Shown: in pieces, positions 33,656 to 43,175 of the stretch
Layout of the letters: each line of letters begins with the position of its first letter
Position numbering within the stretch: the stretch's first letter is position 1
DNA from: Sphingobium psychrophilum
GTDB lineage: Bacteria; Pseudomonadota; Alphaproteobacteria; Sphingomonadales; Sphingomonadaceae
Direction: 5' to 3'
DNA: 64,000 nucleotides
Assembly: GCF_012927105.1 (NCBI RefSeq)
Contig: NZ_JABBFV010000003.1
Coordinates: 1-64,000 of the forward strand
Program-made: the position numbers and the translations under genes
Notes under the pieces: generated by a model
What the model was told of the DNA's origin: nothing
Database searches by the model: none
What the model saw: only the letters and a program-made list of their open reading frames with translations

Positions 33656-33778
33656 TCAGGAAATCAGCAGCACCACCAGCGCAGCGACCGCGACGCTGAC
33701 GATCGTGCCCCATTTGACGAAGCCGACGAAGCTTCCGTAAGTTTCGGTCGCGGCCTTCATATTGCTGTCCGACGCCAT
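33656..33778 (-). CDS. aa3-type cytochrome c oxidase subunit IV
   Basis: 40-residue microprotein from the ATG at 33778, with AGGGGACAGGAT upstream; a longer open frame to 33841 lacks these signals. A polar N-terminus (MASDSNMKAATETYGSF) leads into one membrane helix (WGTIVSVAVAALVVLLIS). This is the form of the bacterial aa3 oxidase subunit IV family. In sphingomonads such genes often precede transhydrogenase genes rather than the oxidase operon (recalled). Here it precedes the shortened transhydrogenase pair. Confidence 0.75.
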   Translation of the reverse strand: MASDSNMKAATETYGSFVGFVKWGTIVSVAVAALVVLLIS

Positions 33779-33931
33779 ATCCTGTCCCCTTGTCCTGACG
33801 ATGTTGGCCCACCTCTTATCGTCTGGGGGCCGCGCCCTCAACCCGCCGCTTGCAAGAAAATTCGTCGCGGTTAAGCCGCCCTTTACCCCCTGCGCTTACC
33901 ATCGCCTCCGGGTTGCATATGAGGGGTTTTG

Positions 33932-35374
33932 ATGGCGCGCGATGGCGTACCGATGCTGATGCTGATCGACGACGAACCGGCGCAGCGACGCCTGGTGTCG
34001 GCGCTGGGGGCCCGTGCGGGTTGGCGCACCATCTTCGCCGCCGACGGTGAAACCGCCATTGCGACGCTGGGCACGCAGGACGGGATGCAGCTTGATGCCA
34101 TCATACTCGACCAATGGAGCCCCGATTATGAACCGTCGGGCCTGATCCGGGAGATTCGCAGCCGTCGCCCTGCGCTGCCGATCCTGATCCTGACCGCGCA
34201 TAATAATGTCGCCATCGCCGTGGAGGCGATGCGCGCGGGCGCTACCGATTATCTGTCCAAGCCGATCGCCCCCGAACGGCTGCTGGCCGCCTTGAACGCG
34301 ACGCTGGCCGAAGGCGCGGCCGCGGGCGAATTGCGCCCGCTCACCGAAAAGATCACCGCCCCCCTCTCCTTCGAGGATGTGGTCGGCTCCGCCCCGCAAT
34401 TCCGCGCCGCGCTGGCCATCGCGGCCAAGGCGGCCCGCGCCCGCGTCCCCGTGCTGATCGAGGGCGAAAGCGGCGTCGGCAAGGATGTCATCGCCCGCGC
34501 CATCCATGCCGCTTCCCCGCGCCACAAACAGGCGATGGTCACGGTCAATTGCGGTGCCATCCCCGCCAACCTCGTCGAATCCGAGCTGTTCGGCCATGAA
34601 CGCGGTGCCTTCACCGGCGCGTTCGACCGTCATGTCGGCAAATTCGCCAGCGCCGACATGGGCACGCTCTTTCTGGACGAAGTCAGCGAAATGCCATTGG
34701 ACGCGCAGGTCAAGCTGCTGCGCGTATTACAGGATGGCGAAGTCCAGCCGATCGGCGCGCGCCGGCCGGTCCATGTCGACGTGCGCGTCATCGCCGCGAC
34801 CAACAAGCGGCTGATCGAAGAGGTGGAGGCCGGCAATTTCCGCGAGGATCTCTACTACCGCCTCAACGTCGTCCAGCTGACCGTGCCCCCCTTGCGCGAA
34901 CGCATGGGCGACATCCCCGCGCTGTGCCGCCACCTGCTCGCCCGCATCGCTACCCAGCCGGGGCTGCGCGGCCTGGGCGTGACCGACGATGCGCTGGCGC
35001 TGCTGATGCAACATGGCTGGCCGGGCAATGTCCGCCAGCTTCAAAACGCCCTTTTCCGCGCCGCCGTGCTGTGCGAGGGCGACGCCCTGACGCCGCAGGA
35101 TTTCCCGCAGATCGCCTCCCAAATCCAGGCCGGGGCCAGCATATTGTCGCTGCGCCCGCGCGCCGCCAGCCAGCCGCATCGCGACGGCGCGGGCATCACC
35201 CTGTTCGAAGGCGACGGCCATGTGCGGCAACTGGCGGAGATCGAAGCCGACGTCATCCGCCTCGCCATCGGCCATTATCGCGGGCGCATGACGGAAGTCG
35301 CCCGGCGGCTGGGCATCGGCCGCTCGACGCTCTACCGCAAGCTGGCCGAACTGGGCATCGACAGCGCGGCCTGA
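33932..35374 (+). CDS. NtrC-type sigma54-dependent response regulator (orphan)
   Basis: 480 residues from the ATG at 33932, with GAGGGG 5 bases upstream. Receiver (about 8-120): acidic pair DDE, phospho-acceptor Asp in AIILDQW, Thr in LTAH and Lys in LSKP. AAA+ domain (about 145-380): Walker A GESGVGKD, the sigma54-contact loop GAFTGA, Walker [13 protein letters not shown] and the arginine-finger region. Fis-type helix-turn-helix at the C-terminus ([21 protein letters not shown]). The usual next residue after the phospho-Asp (often Met/Ile) is Gln. No kinase is adjacent, so its partner is elsewhere. Confidence 0.88.
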   Translation: MARDGVPMLMLIDDEPAQRRLVSALGARAGWRTIFAADGETAIATLGTQDGMQLDAIILDQWSPDYEPSGLIREIRSRRPALPILILTAHNNVAIAVEAMRAGATDYLSKPIAPERLLAALNATLAEGAAAGELRPLTEKITAPLSFEDVVGSAPQFRAALAIAAKAARARVPVLIEGESGVGKDVIARAIHAASPRHKQAMVTVNCGAIPANLVESELFGHERGAFTGAFDRHVGKFASADMGTLFLDEVSEMPLDAQVKLLRVLQDGEVQPIGARRPVHVDVRVIAATNKRLIEEVEAGNFREDLYYRLNVVQLTVPPLRERMGDIPALCRHLLARIATQPGLRGLGVTDDALALLMQHGWPGNVRQLQNALFRAAVLCEGDALTPQDFPQIASQIQAGASILSLRPRAASQPHRDGAGITLFEGDGHVRQLAEIEADVIRLAIGHYRGRMTEVARRLGIGRSTLYRKLAELGIDSAA

Positions 35375-35453
35375 ACCGCCACGATAAACGGATGATCGAT
35401 ACGATCGGCCTGCCCCGTTGAATTATTAGCGCGCCTATGCTTTGGATCGTTCC

Positions 35454-36077
35454 ATGAAACATGCTGCGCTCGTTGCTTGCCTTCCCGTCCTCCTGCTCGC
35501 CGCCTGCGGCCGGTCCGAACCGGTCGCCGACATGCCGACGCAGGAGGAACTCGCCGCCGCCGCCAACGCCGCGGCGGCCACGGCGCTCGCCAATGCCGCG
35601 GCGGAGGACACGGACAGCCGCAATTATGTGAACCAGGCGCGCGGCTTTTCCATCACCTTCCCCGAAGGCTGGACCATCGACAAGGCGGCCAGCACCGCCG
35701 ACGGCGCGGTCTATCAGGACCCTGGCGCCGGTGCGGACGTGCGCGTTTTCTGGCAGAAGAACGACAATGACCAGACGCTCCAGCAGATCGTGGAATCGGT
35801 CAACGACAGCGCCGAAGGCGTGGACGGCGATTTCGTCGGCGAGAATGAATATCGCGGCACCGCCAATGACGGCGAAGGCAATAATGTCGCCATCCGCCTG
35901 CTCAAGCAACCCGACGGCGGAACCGTGACCGCCACCTTCGTCTATCCCGAAATGCTGAGCGAACAATATCAGGGCATCGCCGAACAGACGCTGGCCAGCC
36001 TGCGCAGCTTCGCGCCCAAGGGCGCGGCGACGCCCGCGCCTGCGGCTGTGCCCGCACCGGCGGCCAACGCCAACTGA
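35454..36077 (+). CDS. Lipoprotein of unknown function
   Basis: 207 residues from the ATG at 35454. Signal peptide with lipobox Leu-Ala-Ala-Cys, so the mature N-terminus is lipidated at Cys near residue 17. An Ala-rich stretch follows (AAAANAAAATALANAAAED), then a compact domain starting GFSITFPEGWTIDKA, and an Ala/Pro-rich tail. The central domain resembles the small beta-fold of PsbP-like or DUF1795-type proteins (GF-x-I-x-FP-x-GW), but I do not assign it firmly. It ends at a perfect palindrome. Confidence 0.7.
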   Translation: MKHAALVACLPVLLLAACGRSEPVADMPTQEELAAAANAAAATALANAAAEDTDSRNYVNQARGFSITFPEGWTIDKAASTADGAVYQDPGAGADVRVFWQKNDNDQTLQQIVESVNDSAEGVDGDFVGENEYRGTANDGEGNNVAIRLLKQPDGGTVTATFVYPEMLSEQYQGIAEQTLASLRSFAPKGAATPAPAAVPAPAANAN

Positions 36078-36097
36078 CAATATGGGTGTGGAATAGC

Positions 36098-36141
36098 GGC
36101 TCGTTCATCCCCTCCCGCCAGCGGGAGGGGATGAACGAGCC
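36098..36141. terminator. Perfect 21-bp hairpin between convergent genes, probable bidirectional terminator
   Basis: The arms at 36098-36118 and 36121-36141 are exact reverse complements with only CA between them. The core is CCCTCCCGC/GCGGGAGGG. It lies between the lipoprotein stop (36077) and the folP stop (36145). No long T-run follows, so termination may rest on stem strength. Confidence 0.7.
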
Positions 36142-36144
36142 GGC

Positions 36145-37269
36145 CTAAACCGCGCTCAACCCCGCATCCGCCAGCCCGCGCCACAGGTGCAGCGCCTGCA
36201 CGCTTTCGCGGACATCATGCACCCGCACCATCTGCGCGCCGAGCTGCGCCGCGCGGAAGGCCAGCGCGACCGATCCGCCGAGCCGATCCGCCGCCGGTGC
36301 CTCGTTCGATAGCGCGCCGATCAGCCGCTTGCGGCTTCCCGCGAACAGTAGCGGCACGCCCAGCGCCTGGAAGGTCGCCAGGCCGTTCACCAGCGCCAGA
36401 TTGTCGGCCAGGCTCTTGCCAAAGCCCAGCCCCGGATCGACCATGATGTTCGCGCGCGCGATCCCGGCCGCCTCGCACGCGACGATCCGCGCCTCCAGAT
36501 GGTCGAACACATCGGCGACCACATCGCCATAGCCTGTAGGATTGTCGTGCGGATCATCCCCGGCCGATGGCGCATGCATCAGGATCACCGGGCATCCCGC
36601 GCGCGCCACCACCTCTAGGCTGCGCAGATCATGCGCCAGCGCGCTGACGTCGTTGACGATTCGCGCGCCCGCCGCCAGCGCCGCTTCCATCACCCCCGCC
36701 TTGCGCGTGTCGACCGACACCGACACGCCAGCCGCAGCCAGCCGCTCGATCACCGGGGCGATGCGGGCGATTTCGTCGCCTTCCCACACCTTCGCCGCAT
36801 GCGGCCGGGTCGATTCCCCGCCCACGTCGATCAGCGCCGCGCCCGCCGCCGCCATAGCGAATCCGGCATCAGCCGCCGCCTGCGGATCGCCGACATGCTT
36901 GCCGCCGTCGGAGAAACTATCGGGCGTGACGTTCAGGATCGCCATCACCTGCGGCGCGTCGAAGCGGATAGTGCGGTCGCCCAGCGCCAGCGGCGCGCGG
37001 ATCGCCGAGATACGCGCCGCCAGCCTTTGCGCCCGTTCCGCCAGCGCATCGGGCAGTCCCGCGATCGCAGCATCGAACCCGGCCACCGGCACCACGACCC
37101 GCGCGATCCGCCGCGCGCCGTCGAAGGCGCTCAGCTCATAGCCCTGGAACCAAATCAGCCCATTGCCCATCCGCGCCGCCGACCCGTCCGGCAACCCGAT
37201 CGGCGTCGGCACGAACCAAGTGGGCTTCAGGTAGAGGCGGGCGTGGGGGGGGATGTTGGGCAATGACAT
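36145..37269 (-). CDS. folP: Dihydropteroate synthase with N-terminal extension
   Basis: 374 residues from the ATG at 37269 (CGGAG 6 bases upstream). The DHPS barrel starts only near residue 107: VMAILNVTPDSFSDGGK, then IDVGGESTRP, the NDVSAL loop, MVDPGLGFGKS and LFAGSRKRLIG. It joins para-aminobenzoate to the pterin pyrophosphate in folate synthesis and is the sulfonamide target. The first 105 residues (LYLKPTWFVPTPIG and following) form an added domain of unknown role seen in several alphaproteobacterial DHPS. It is downstream of ccrM on the same strand with a repeat between, and the ribosome binding site lies in the repeat's edge. Confidence 0.92.
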   Translation of the reverse strand: MSLPNIPPHARLYLKPTWFVPTPIGLPDGSAARMGNGLIWFQGYELSAFDGARRIARVVVPVAGFDAAIAGLPDALAERAQRLAARISAIRAPLALGDRTIRFDAPQVMAILNVTPDSFSDGGKHVGDPQAAADAGFAMAAAGAALIDVGGESTRPHAAKVWEGDEIARIAPVIERLAAAGVSVSVDTRKAGVMEAALAAGARIVNDVSALAHDLRSLEVVARAGCPVILMHAPSAGDDPHDNPTGYGDVVADVFDHLEARIVACEAAGIARANIMVDPGLGFGKSLADNLALVNGLATFQALGVPLLFAGSRKRLIGALSNEAPAADRLGGSVALAFRAAQLGAQMVRVHDVRESVQALHLWRGLADAGLSAV

Positions 37270-37275
37270 ATCAAC

Positions 37276-37379
37276 TCCGTTCGCCATGAGCCTGTCGAAG
37301 CTTGTCCTGAGCTTCGCCGAAGGGGGCTGTTCTTTCTTGCAGAAAAGAAAAGGGCTTCGATAGGCTCAGCCCAAACGGA
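37276..37379. repeat. Palindromic intergenic repeat, family B, copy 3
   Basis: Starts TCCGTTCG, ends AAACGGA; inner arms GAGCCTGTCGAAG and CTTCGATAGGCTC. It fills the gap between ccrM and folP, and its edge supplies the folP ribosome binding site (GGAG). Most similar to the copy at 58936. Confidence 0.75.
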
Positions 37380-37394
37380 ATTGGGTGGTGGGTT

Positions 37395-38609
<1,215 letters not shown>

Positions 38610-38630
38610 TTATCTCAGGGCCTTCAGGAA

Positions 38631-38638
38631 ATGGTTAA
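38631..38638 (-). promoter_or_regulatory. CtrA half-site-like sequence upstream of ccrM
   Basis: ATGGTTAA on the plus strand is TTAACCAT on the minus strand, the half-site bound by CtrA in several alphaproteobacteria. It lies 94 bases upstream of the ccrM start. CtrA activates ccrM in Caulobacter; the use of this site here is inferred. Confidence 0.4.
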
Positions 38639-38822
38639 CGCGACCGAGAACGAAGCGTGACCCACAAGATATAGAGTCATGCGACTCGTGCCAGACTCCA
38701 TATCGGGCGGTGTGACTCAAAAGACTCTATCCCCCACCCCGCCGAACTTTTTTTGGTTAACGCCGGTTCAGGGTGGATTCGCGGGCAGAAACTTGACCAA
38801 TACATAACCCTATGATTATGGG

Positions 38823-38830
38823 TTAACCAT
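38823..38830 (+). promoter_or_regulatory. CtrA half-site-like sequence overlapping the ArsR-type start
   Basis: TTAACCAT in the forward direction, with its last bases forming part of the start codon region of the ArsR-type gene. A further GGTTAA lies at 38755. Binding here would block translation-start-proximal transcription if CtrA uses it. Confidence 0.3.
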
Positions 38831-39167
38831 GATGACTGATTCACGAAGCGCAGAGCGCGACGACGCGACCGATGCCTTGTTCAAGGCGCTGTCCGACGGC
38901 ACCCGCCGCGCCCTGCTGGAAGCGCTGGTGCGCGATGGCGAACAGAATGTGCAGGCGCTGACCCAGCAATCGGGCGTATCGCAACCGATGGTGTCGCGCC
39001 ATATGGCCAAGCTCAAACGTGCCGGCCTCGTGACCGCCCGCCGGACGGGGCGCGAAACCTGGTATGCCGCGCGCGTGAAGGGGCTGGCCCCAGTGATCGG
39101 ATGGATGGCCGTCCACGGCGCGCTCTGGTCGCAGCGCTTTTCGGCGCTGGAGGGGTTGGGTGAGTGA
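38829..39167 (+). CDS. ArsR-family winged-helix regulator
   Basis: 112 residues; the start is ATGATG, so the first or second ATG is used. The ArsR/SmtB fold is clear: LFKALSDGTRRALLEALV, then the recognition region QALTQQSGVSQPMVSRHMAKLKRAGLV and a beta-wing (ARRTGRETWYAA). No Cys metal site (CVC motif) is present, so it is not a classical metal sensor. The C-terminus resembles the SRPBCC-linked ArsR group, but no such partner is next to it. Divergent from ccrM across the GANTC cluster. Confidence 0.85.
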   Translation: MMTDSRSAERDDATDALFKALSDGTRRALLEALVRDGEQNVQALTQQSGVSQPMVSRHMAKLKRAGLVTARRTGRETWYAARVKGLAPVIGWMAVHGALWSQRFSALEGLGE

Positions 39168-39244
39168 TGGCGGGGATGGTGACTAACGGACAGTGCGGAC
39201 GCTCAGAAGATGGTTTGCATAATCGGCAAGCTGATGCCCACTAG

Positions 39245-39358
39245 CGTCACCCCAGCGAAAGGCCGGGGTCTCAGGCAACGATGCGATGCGGCTTGGTTAG
39301 TGCCAAGCCTAACCGCCGCGTGTTCCCGCACAAGACCCCAGCCTACGCTGGGGTGACG
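39245..39358. repeat. Palindromic intergenic repeat, family A, copy 1 (114 bp)
   Basis: Begins CGTCACCCCAGCG and ends CGCTGGGGTGACG, exact reverse complements. Inside lie GGGGTCTCAGGC, GATGCGATGCGG and CACAAGACCCCAGCC. A second copy of exactly the same length and order is at 44690. It lies in a 267-bp gap between the ArsR-type gene and a convergent lipoprotein gene. Confidence 0.85.
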
Positions 39359-39434
39359 GATTTTTTGGGCCGCGCCGCCCTTCAAGTCAGAGGGATGACG
39401 AGCACAAGAATTGATAGATGTGCCGTATCCCTCA

Positions 39435-39893
39435 CTATCGGCAATACCCCTCCTGCCCCGCGATCACGATCAGGCAGTCCTGCTTGCCCGCCAGATATTT
39501 GAACCCCGTCTCATCGCCACTGCCCGGCCGGATCGCCAGATCCTTGCCGTCGCGCACGAAGCGGATCGTCGTGCCTTCGGCGATGCCGCTATAATCGCCC
39601 TGCCGGTCGAGATTATCCTTGTTGGTCAGCGCATAATGGCCGGGCTTCCCGTCGGGCGAGGGCTGGATGTCGAGGAACAGCCCCTCTGGCCCCGTCCAGC
39701 GTCCGACCCAATCATCGGTCGGCAGGCGCGCATCGGCCGCCTGGGCATTGGCCGGCACCGTGTCCATATCCTCGATCGTCTCGACCGCAGCGACATTGGC
39801 GCCATTATTTGCGACCGCGACATTGTCGTCGCTTTTGGCGCAGCCGGCCAGCAGCAGGGGCAGTAGCAGCAGGGGGGAAAGGGCGCGCATCAT
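39435..39893 (-). CDS. Small lipoprotein of unknown function
   Basis: 152 residues. Signal peptide with lipobox Leu-Ala-Gly-Cys (Cys at about 18), so probably lipidated. A linker rich in Ala/Asn leads to a C-terminal domain (WVGRWTGPEGLFLDIQPS, GHYALTNKDNLDRQGDYSG), likely a small beta-barrel. A Cys pair in KQDCLIVIAGQEGYC may form a disulfide. Divergent from the TetR regulator gene. Confidence 0.7.
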   Translation of the reverse strand: MMRALSPLLLLPLLLAGCAKSDDNVAVANNGANVAAVETIEDMDTVPANAQAADARLPTDDWVGRWTGPEGLFLDIQPSPDGKPGHYALTNKDNLDRQGDYSGIAEGTTIRFVRDGKDLAIRPGSGDETGFKYLAGKQDCLIVIAGQEGYCR

Positions 39894-40039
39894 CCGTCAG
39901 TCTCCTTCATGTCCCAGGAAGAACCAACCGGGCCGCCGGTTCGATCCCTCTCCCAAGACGCCATCTTGCCAGCCGCACCGTCAGCGCGCAAAGGATGGGG
40001 CGGGGGGGAATAGACGTGAACGACAAGAGGGACAATGGG

Positions 40040-40657
40040 ATGGGCAAGGCGCGACCCAGGGCGCGATTTGTTCGGGAAACGGCGGATGTGCGGCGCCAGG
40101 CGCTGATCGAGGCGACGGCCCGCTGCCTCGCCGAAAAGGGCGTGGGCGGCACATCGGTCCGCGCGATCTGCGCCCATGCCGGCGTATCGTCCGGCCTGCT
40201 CACCCATTATTTCGACGGCGTCGATGCGCTGGTTCTGGCCACCTATGCCGAAGTCGGCGCGAAAGTCTCCGCCGCGCTCGACGCCGCGATGGAGGCTGCA
40301 GGGGATGATCCGCGCGACCGGCTGCGCGCCTGCCTCCAGGCCAATTTCCTCTCGCCCGTGCTCGATCCCGATCTGCTCGCCACCTGGATCGCCTTTTGGA
40401 GCCTGGTCAAGTCCGACCCGAAGATCGCGACGGTCCATGCGGAGGTCTATGGCGGCGCACGCGCGCAGCTTGAAACGCTGCTGCGCGCCGCCGCCCCGGC
40501 GATGAGCGACGCGCGGATACGGGTCGCCGCGATCAGCCTGACCGCGCTGGTCGATGGCCTCTGGCTCGAACTCTGCCTCGACCGATCGACCTTCTCGCCC
40601 GAAGAGGCGCAGGCCATGGTCGAGGAAGCAATGCGGCAGGTGCTGGCAGGTAGCTGA
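40040..40657 (+). CDS. TetR-family regulator, BetI-like
   Basis: 205 residues from the ATG at 40040, with AGAGGG 8 bases upstream. The N-terminal helix-turn-helix (RQALIEATARCLAEKGVGGTSVRAICAHAGVSSGLLTHYF) is closest in form to BetI/RutR-type repressors. The C-terminal domain (WIAFWSLVKSDPKIATVHAEVYGGAR; DGLWLELCLD) matches the BetI C-terminal family. No betaine genes are next to it; the nearest carrier is the MHS-type transporter at 43176. The target is unknown. Confidence 0.82.
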   Translation: MGKARPRARFVRETADVRRQALIEATARCLAEKGVGGTSVRAICAHAGVSSGLLTHYFDGVDALVLATYAEVGAKVSAALDAAMEAAGDDPRDRLRACLQANFLSPVLDPDLLATWIAFWSLVKSDPKIATVHAEVYGGARAQLETLLRAAAPAMSDARIRVAAISLTALVDGLWLELCLDRSTFSPEEAQAMVEEAMRQVLAGS

Positions 40658-40799
40658 GGGCGAAGCGATCGATCAGTCCGACGGGCTGTGATCGTTTTTC
40701 TCACTTAGGCCATCTCAGAAAACCAATTTCCCCCGAATCGACCGCGTCCCTACATGGGTGTTCGCAACTGCAACATCATATTGAGGATTTGGACAGCCT

Positions 40800-41363
40800 A
40801 TGGCTCTCATCAACACCACCATCAAGCCGTTCTCCGCGACCGCCTACAAGCAGGGCAAGTTCGTCGATGTGACCGACGCTGACGTGACGGGTAAGTGGGC
40901 GGTCTTCTTCTTCTACCCGGCCGACTTCACCTTCGTCTGCCCGACCGAACTGGAAGATCTGGCAGACATCTATCCGACCCTGCAGAAGATGGGCGTGGAA
41001 GTCTATTCGGTGTCCACCGACACCCATTTCAGCCACAAGGCCTGGCACGACACGTCGCCGGCGATCGGCAAGATCAACTATTACATGCTGGGCGACCAGT
41101 CGGGCCAGATCACCAATAATTTCGACGTGATGCGTCCGGGCGTCGGCCTGGCCGACCGCGCGACCTTCCTGGTCGATCCCGAAGGCGTGATCCAGTTCAT
41201 GGAAATCACCTCGGAAGGCGTCGGCCGCAACGCGACCGAACTGCTGCGCAAGGTCAAGGCCGCGCAATATGTCGCCGCCAACCCCGGTGAAGTCTGCCCC
41301 GCCAAGTGGGAAGAAGGCGAAGCTACCCTGGCACCGTCGCTCGACCTGGTCGGCAAGATCTAA
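40800..41363 (+). CDS. ahpC: Alkyl hydroperoxide reductase subunit C (typical 2-Cys peroxiredoxin)
   Basis: 187 residues, the standard AhpC size. Peroxidatic Cys47 in FTFVCPTE and resolving Cys166 in GEVCPAKW. It reduces H2O2 and organic peroxides in the cytoplasm and is re-reduced by AhpF, encoded 211 bases downstream. No regulator of the OxyR type is adjacent. Confidence 0.95.
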   Translation: MALINTTIKPFSATAYKQGKFVDVTDADVTGKWAVFFFYPADFTFVCPTELEDLADIYPTLQKMGVEVYSVSTDTHFSHKAWHDTSPAIGKINYYMLGDQSGQITNNFDVMRPGVGLADRATFLVDPEGVIQFMEITSEGVGRNATELLRKVKAAQYVAANPGEVCPAKWEEGEATLAPSLDLVGKI

Positions 41364-41574
41364 CCATACGCCTGGCCGCGTACAGGCCCGCCGGGTTCCG
41401 CCAAAAGGCGCGCAACCCGGCGGGTCAGGCCACCCCTATACAGACAAACCCTATGTCATCCGGGGCCATTGGGTCGCACCATCCCCGGCGGCGGGCCGTC
41501 TTGCGCCTTTCTTTTCCTCTCCCCTTGGACAGGGCAAGGCGGTCCCCCTCTCTTCACGCAACGGAGCCAGAACG

Positions 41575-43155
41575 ATGTTGGACGCAAATCTCAAAGGACA
41601 GCTCAAGGGCTATCTGGCGAACATCACCCAGCCGATCGAGTTGGTGGCGTCGCTGGATGATGGCGCAAAGTCGCGCGAACTGGGCGAACTGTTAAATGAC
41701 ATTGCAGCCCTGTCGGACAAGGTGACGGTTGTCGCCGGCGTAGATCAGCGCACCCCCAGCTTCATGATCCGCCGCGTGGGCACCGACATCGGGGTGCGCT
41801 TCGCAGGCCTGCCGATGGGCCATGAATTTACCTCGCTGGTGCTTGCCCTGCTTCAGGTCGGCGGTCATCCGTCGAAGGCAGCGCAGGACCTGATCCAGCA
41901 GATCAAGGATATCGACGGCGATTTCGCGTTCGAAACCTATTTCTCGCTCTCGTGCCAGAACTGTCCCGACGTGGTGCAGGCGCTGAACCTGATGAGCGTC
42001 CTCAATCCCCGGATCAGCCATGTCGCCATCGACGGCGCGCTGTTCAAGGACGAGGTGGACAGCCGCAAGGTGATGGCCGTCCCCACCATCTTCCTGAACG
42101 GCGAACCCTTCGCCAGCGGCCGCATGGAACTGGAACAGATCGTCGCGAAGATCGACAGCGGCGCGGCCATCCGCGCGGCCGAGAAGATAAAGGCGCAGGC
42201 ACCGTTCGAAGTGCTGATCGTCGGCGGTGGCCCAGCGGGCGCTGCGGCCGCCATCTATGCGGCGCGCAAGGGCATTCGCACCGGCGTCGCGGCCGAACGC
42301 TTTGGCGGTCAGGTGCTCGACACCATGGATATCGAGAATTTCATCTCGGTGTCGCGCACCGAGGGGCCGAAGCTCGCCTCTGCGCTGGAGGCGCACGTCA
42401 AGGATTATGACGTTGAGATCATGAACCTGCAAAAGGCGGCGAAGCTGATCCCCAGCAAACAAGAGGGCGGCTATCATGAAGTCGTGCTGGAAAATGGCGC
42501 ATCGCTCAAGGGCCGCACCGTCATCCTCTCCACCGGCGCCCGCTGGCGGCAGATGGGCGTCCCCGGTGAGGACGAGTATCGCAACAAGGGCGTCGCCTAT
42601 TGCCCGCATTGCGACGGTCCGCTCTACAAGGGCAAGCGCGTCGCGGTGATCGGCGGCGGCAATAGCGGCGTCGAAGCGGCCATCGACCTGGCCGGCATCG
42701 TCGCCCATGTGACGCTGATCGAATATGACAGCCAGTTGCGCGCAGACGCGGTGTTGCAGCGCAAACTCGCCAGCCTGCCCAACGTCAAGATCATCACCTC
42801 GGCGCTTACGACCAAGGTGGACGGCAATGGCGAACGGGTGACGGGCCTGAGCTACAAGGACCGCAACAGCGGCATCGAGCATGATGTCGAACTGGAGGGT
42901 ATTTTCGTCCAGATCGGCCTGGTGCCCAACACCGAATGGCTTAAGGACGCGATCGCCCTCTCGCCCCGTGGCGAGATCGAGATCGACGCGCGCGGCGAAA
43001 CCAGCCAGCCGGGCATCTTCGCGGCCGGCGATTGCACCACGGTTCCGTACAAGCAGATCGTGATCGCGATGGGCGCGGGATCGACGGCGGGCTTGTCCGC
43101 CTTCGATTACCTCATCCGCCTGCCCGCCAGCGAAGAGGCGGCGCAAGCCGCATAA
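41575..43155 (+). CDS. ahpF: Alkyl hydroperoxide reductase subunit F
   Basis: 526 residues from the ATG at 41575 (GGAG upstream), the usual start MLDANLK. The N-terminal double thioredoxin-like domain has Cys127-x2-Cys130 (SCQNCPD). The FAD/NADH thioredoxin-reductase part has [14 protein letters not shown], the redox centre Cys343-Pro-His-Cys346 and the NADH motif [11 protein letters not shown]. It moves electrons from NADH to AhpC. The long open frame upstream of 41575 is an intergenic extension without signals. Confidence 0.95.
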   Translation: MLDANLKGQLKGYLANITQPIELVASLDDGAKSRELGELLNDIAALSDKVTVVAGVDQRTPSFMIRRVGTDIGVRFAGLPMGHEFTSLVLALLQVGGHPSKAAQDLIQQIKDIDGDFAFETYFSLSCQNCPDVVQALNLMSVLNPRISHVAIDGALFKDEVDSRKVMAVPTIFLNGEPFASGRMELEQIVAKIDSGAAIRAAEKIKAQAPFEVLIVGGGPAGAAAAIYAARKGIRTGVAAERFGGQVLDTMDIENFISVSRTEGPKLASALEAHVKDYDVEIMNLQKAAKLIPSKQEGGYHEVVLENGASLKGRTVILSTGARWRQMGVPGEDEYRNKGVAYCPHCDGPLYKGKRVAVIGGGNSGVEAAIDLAGIVAHVTLIEYDSQLRADAVLQRKLASLPNVKIITSALTTKVDGNGERVTGLSYKDRNSGIEHDVELEGIFVQIGLVPNTEWLKDAIALSPRGEIEIDARGETSQPGIFAAGDCTTVPYKQIVIAMGAGSTAGLSAFDYLIRLPASEEAAQAA

Positions 43156-43175
43156 GCATAACCCTGAGCGGGGTT

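Noticed and set aside
31835-37379. CRISPR array from short repeated phrases such as CGTTCGCCCTGAGC
   Set aside because: The copies are kilobases apart, palindromic and not separated by equal spacers. No cas genes are present.
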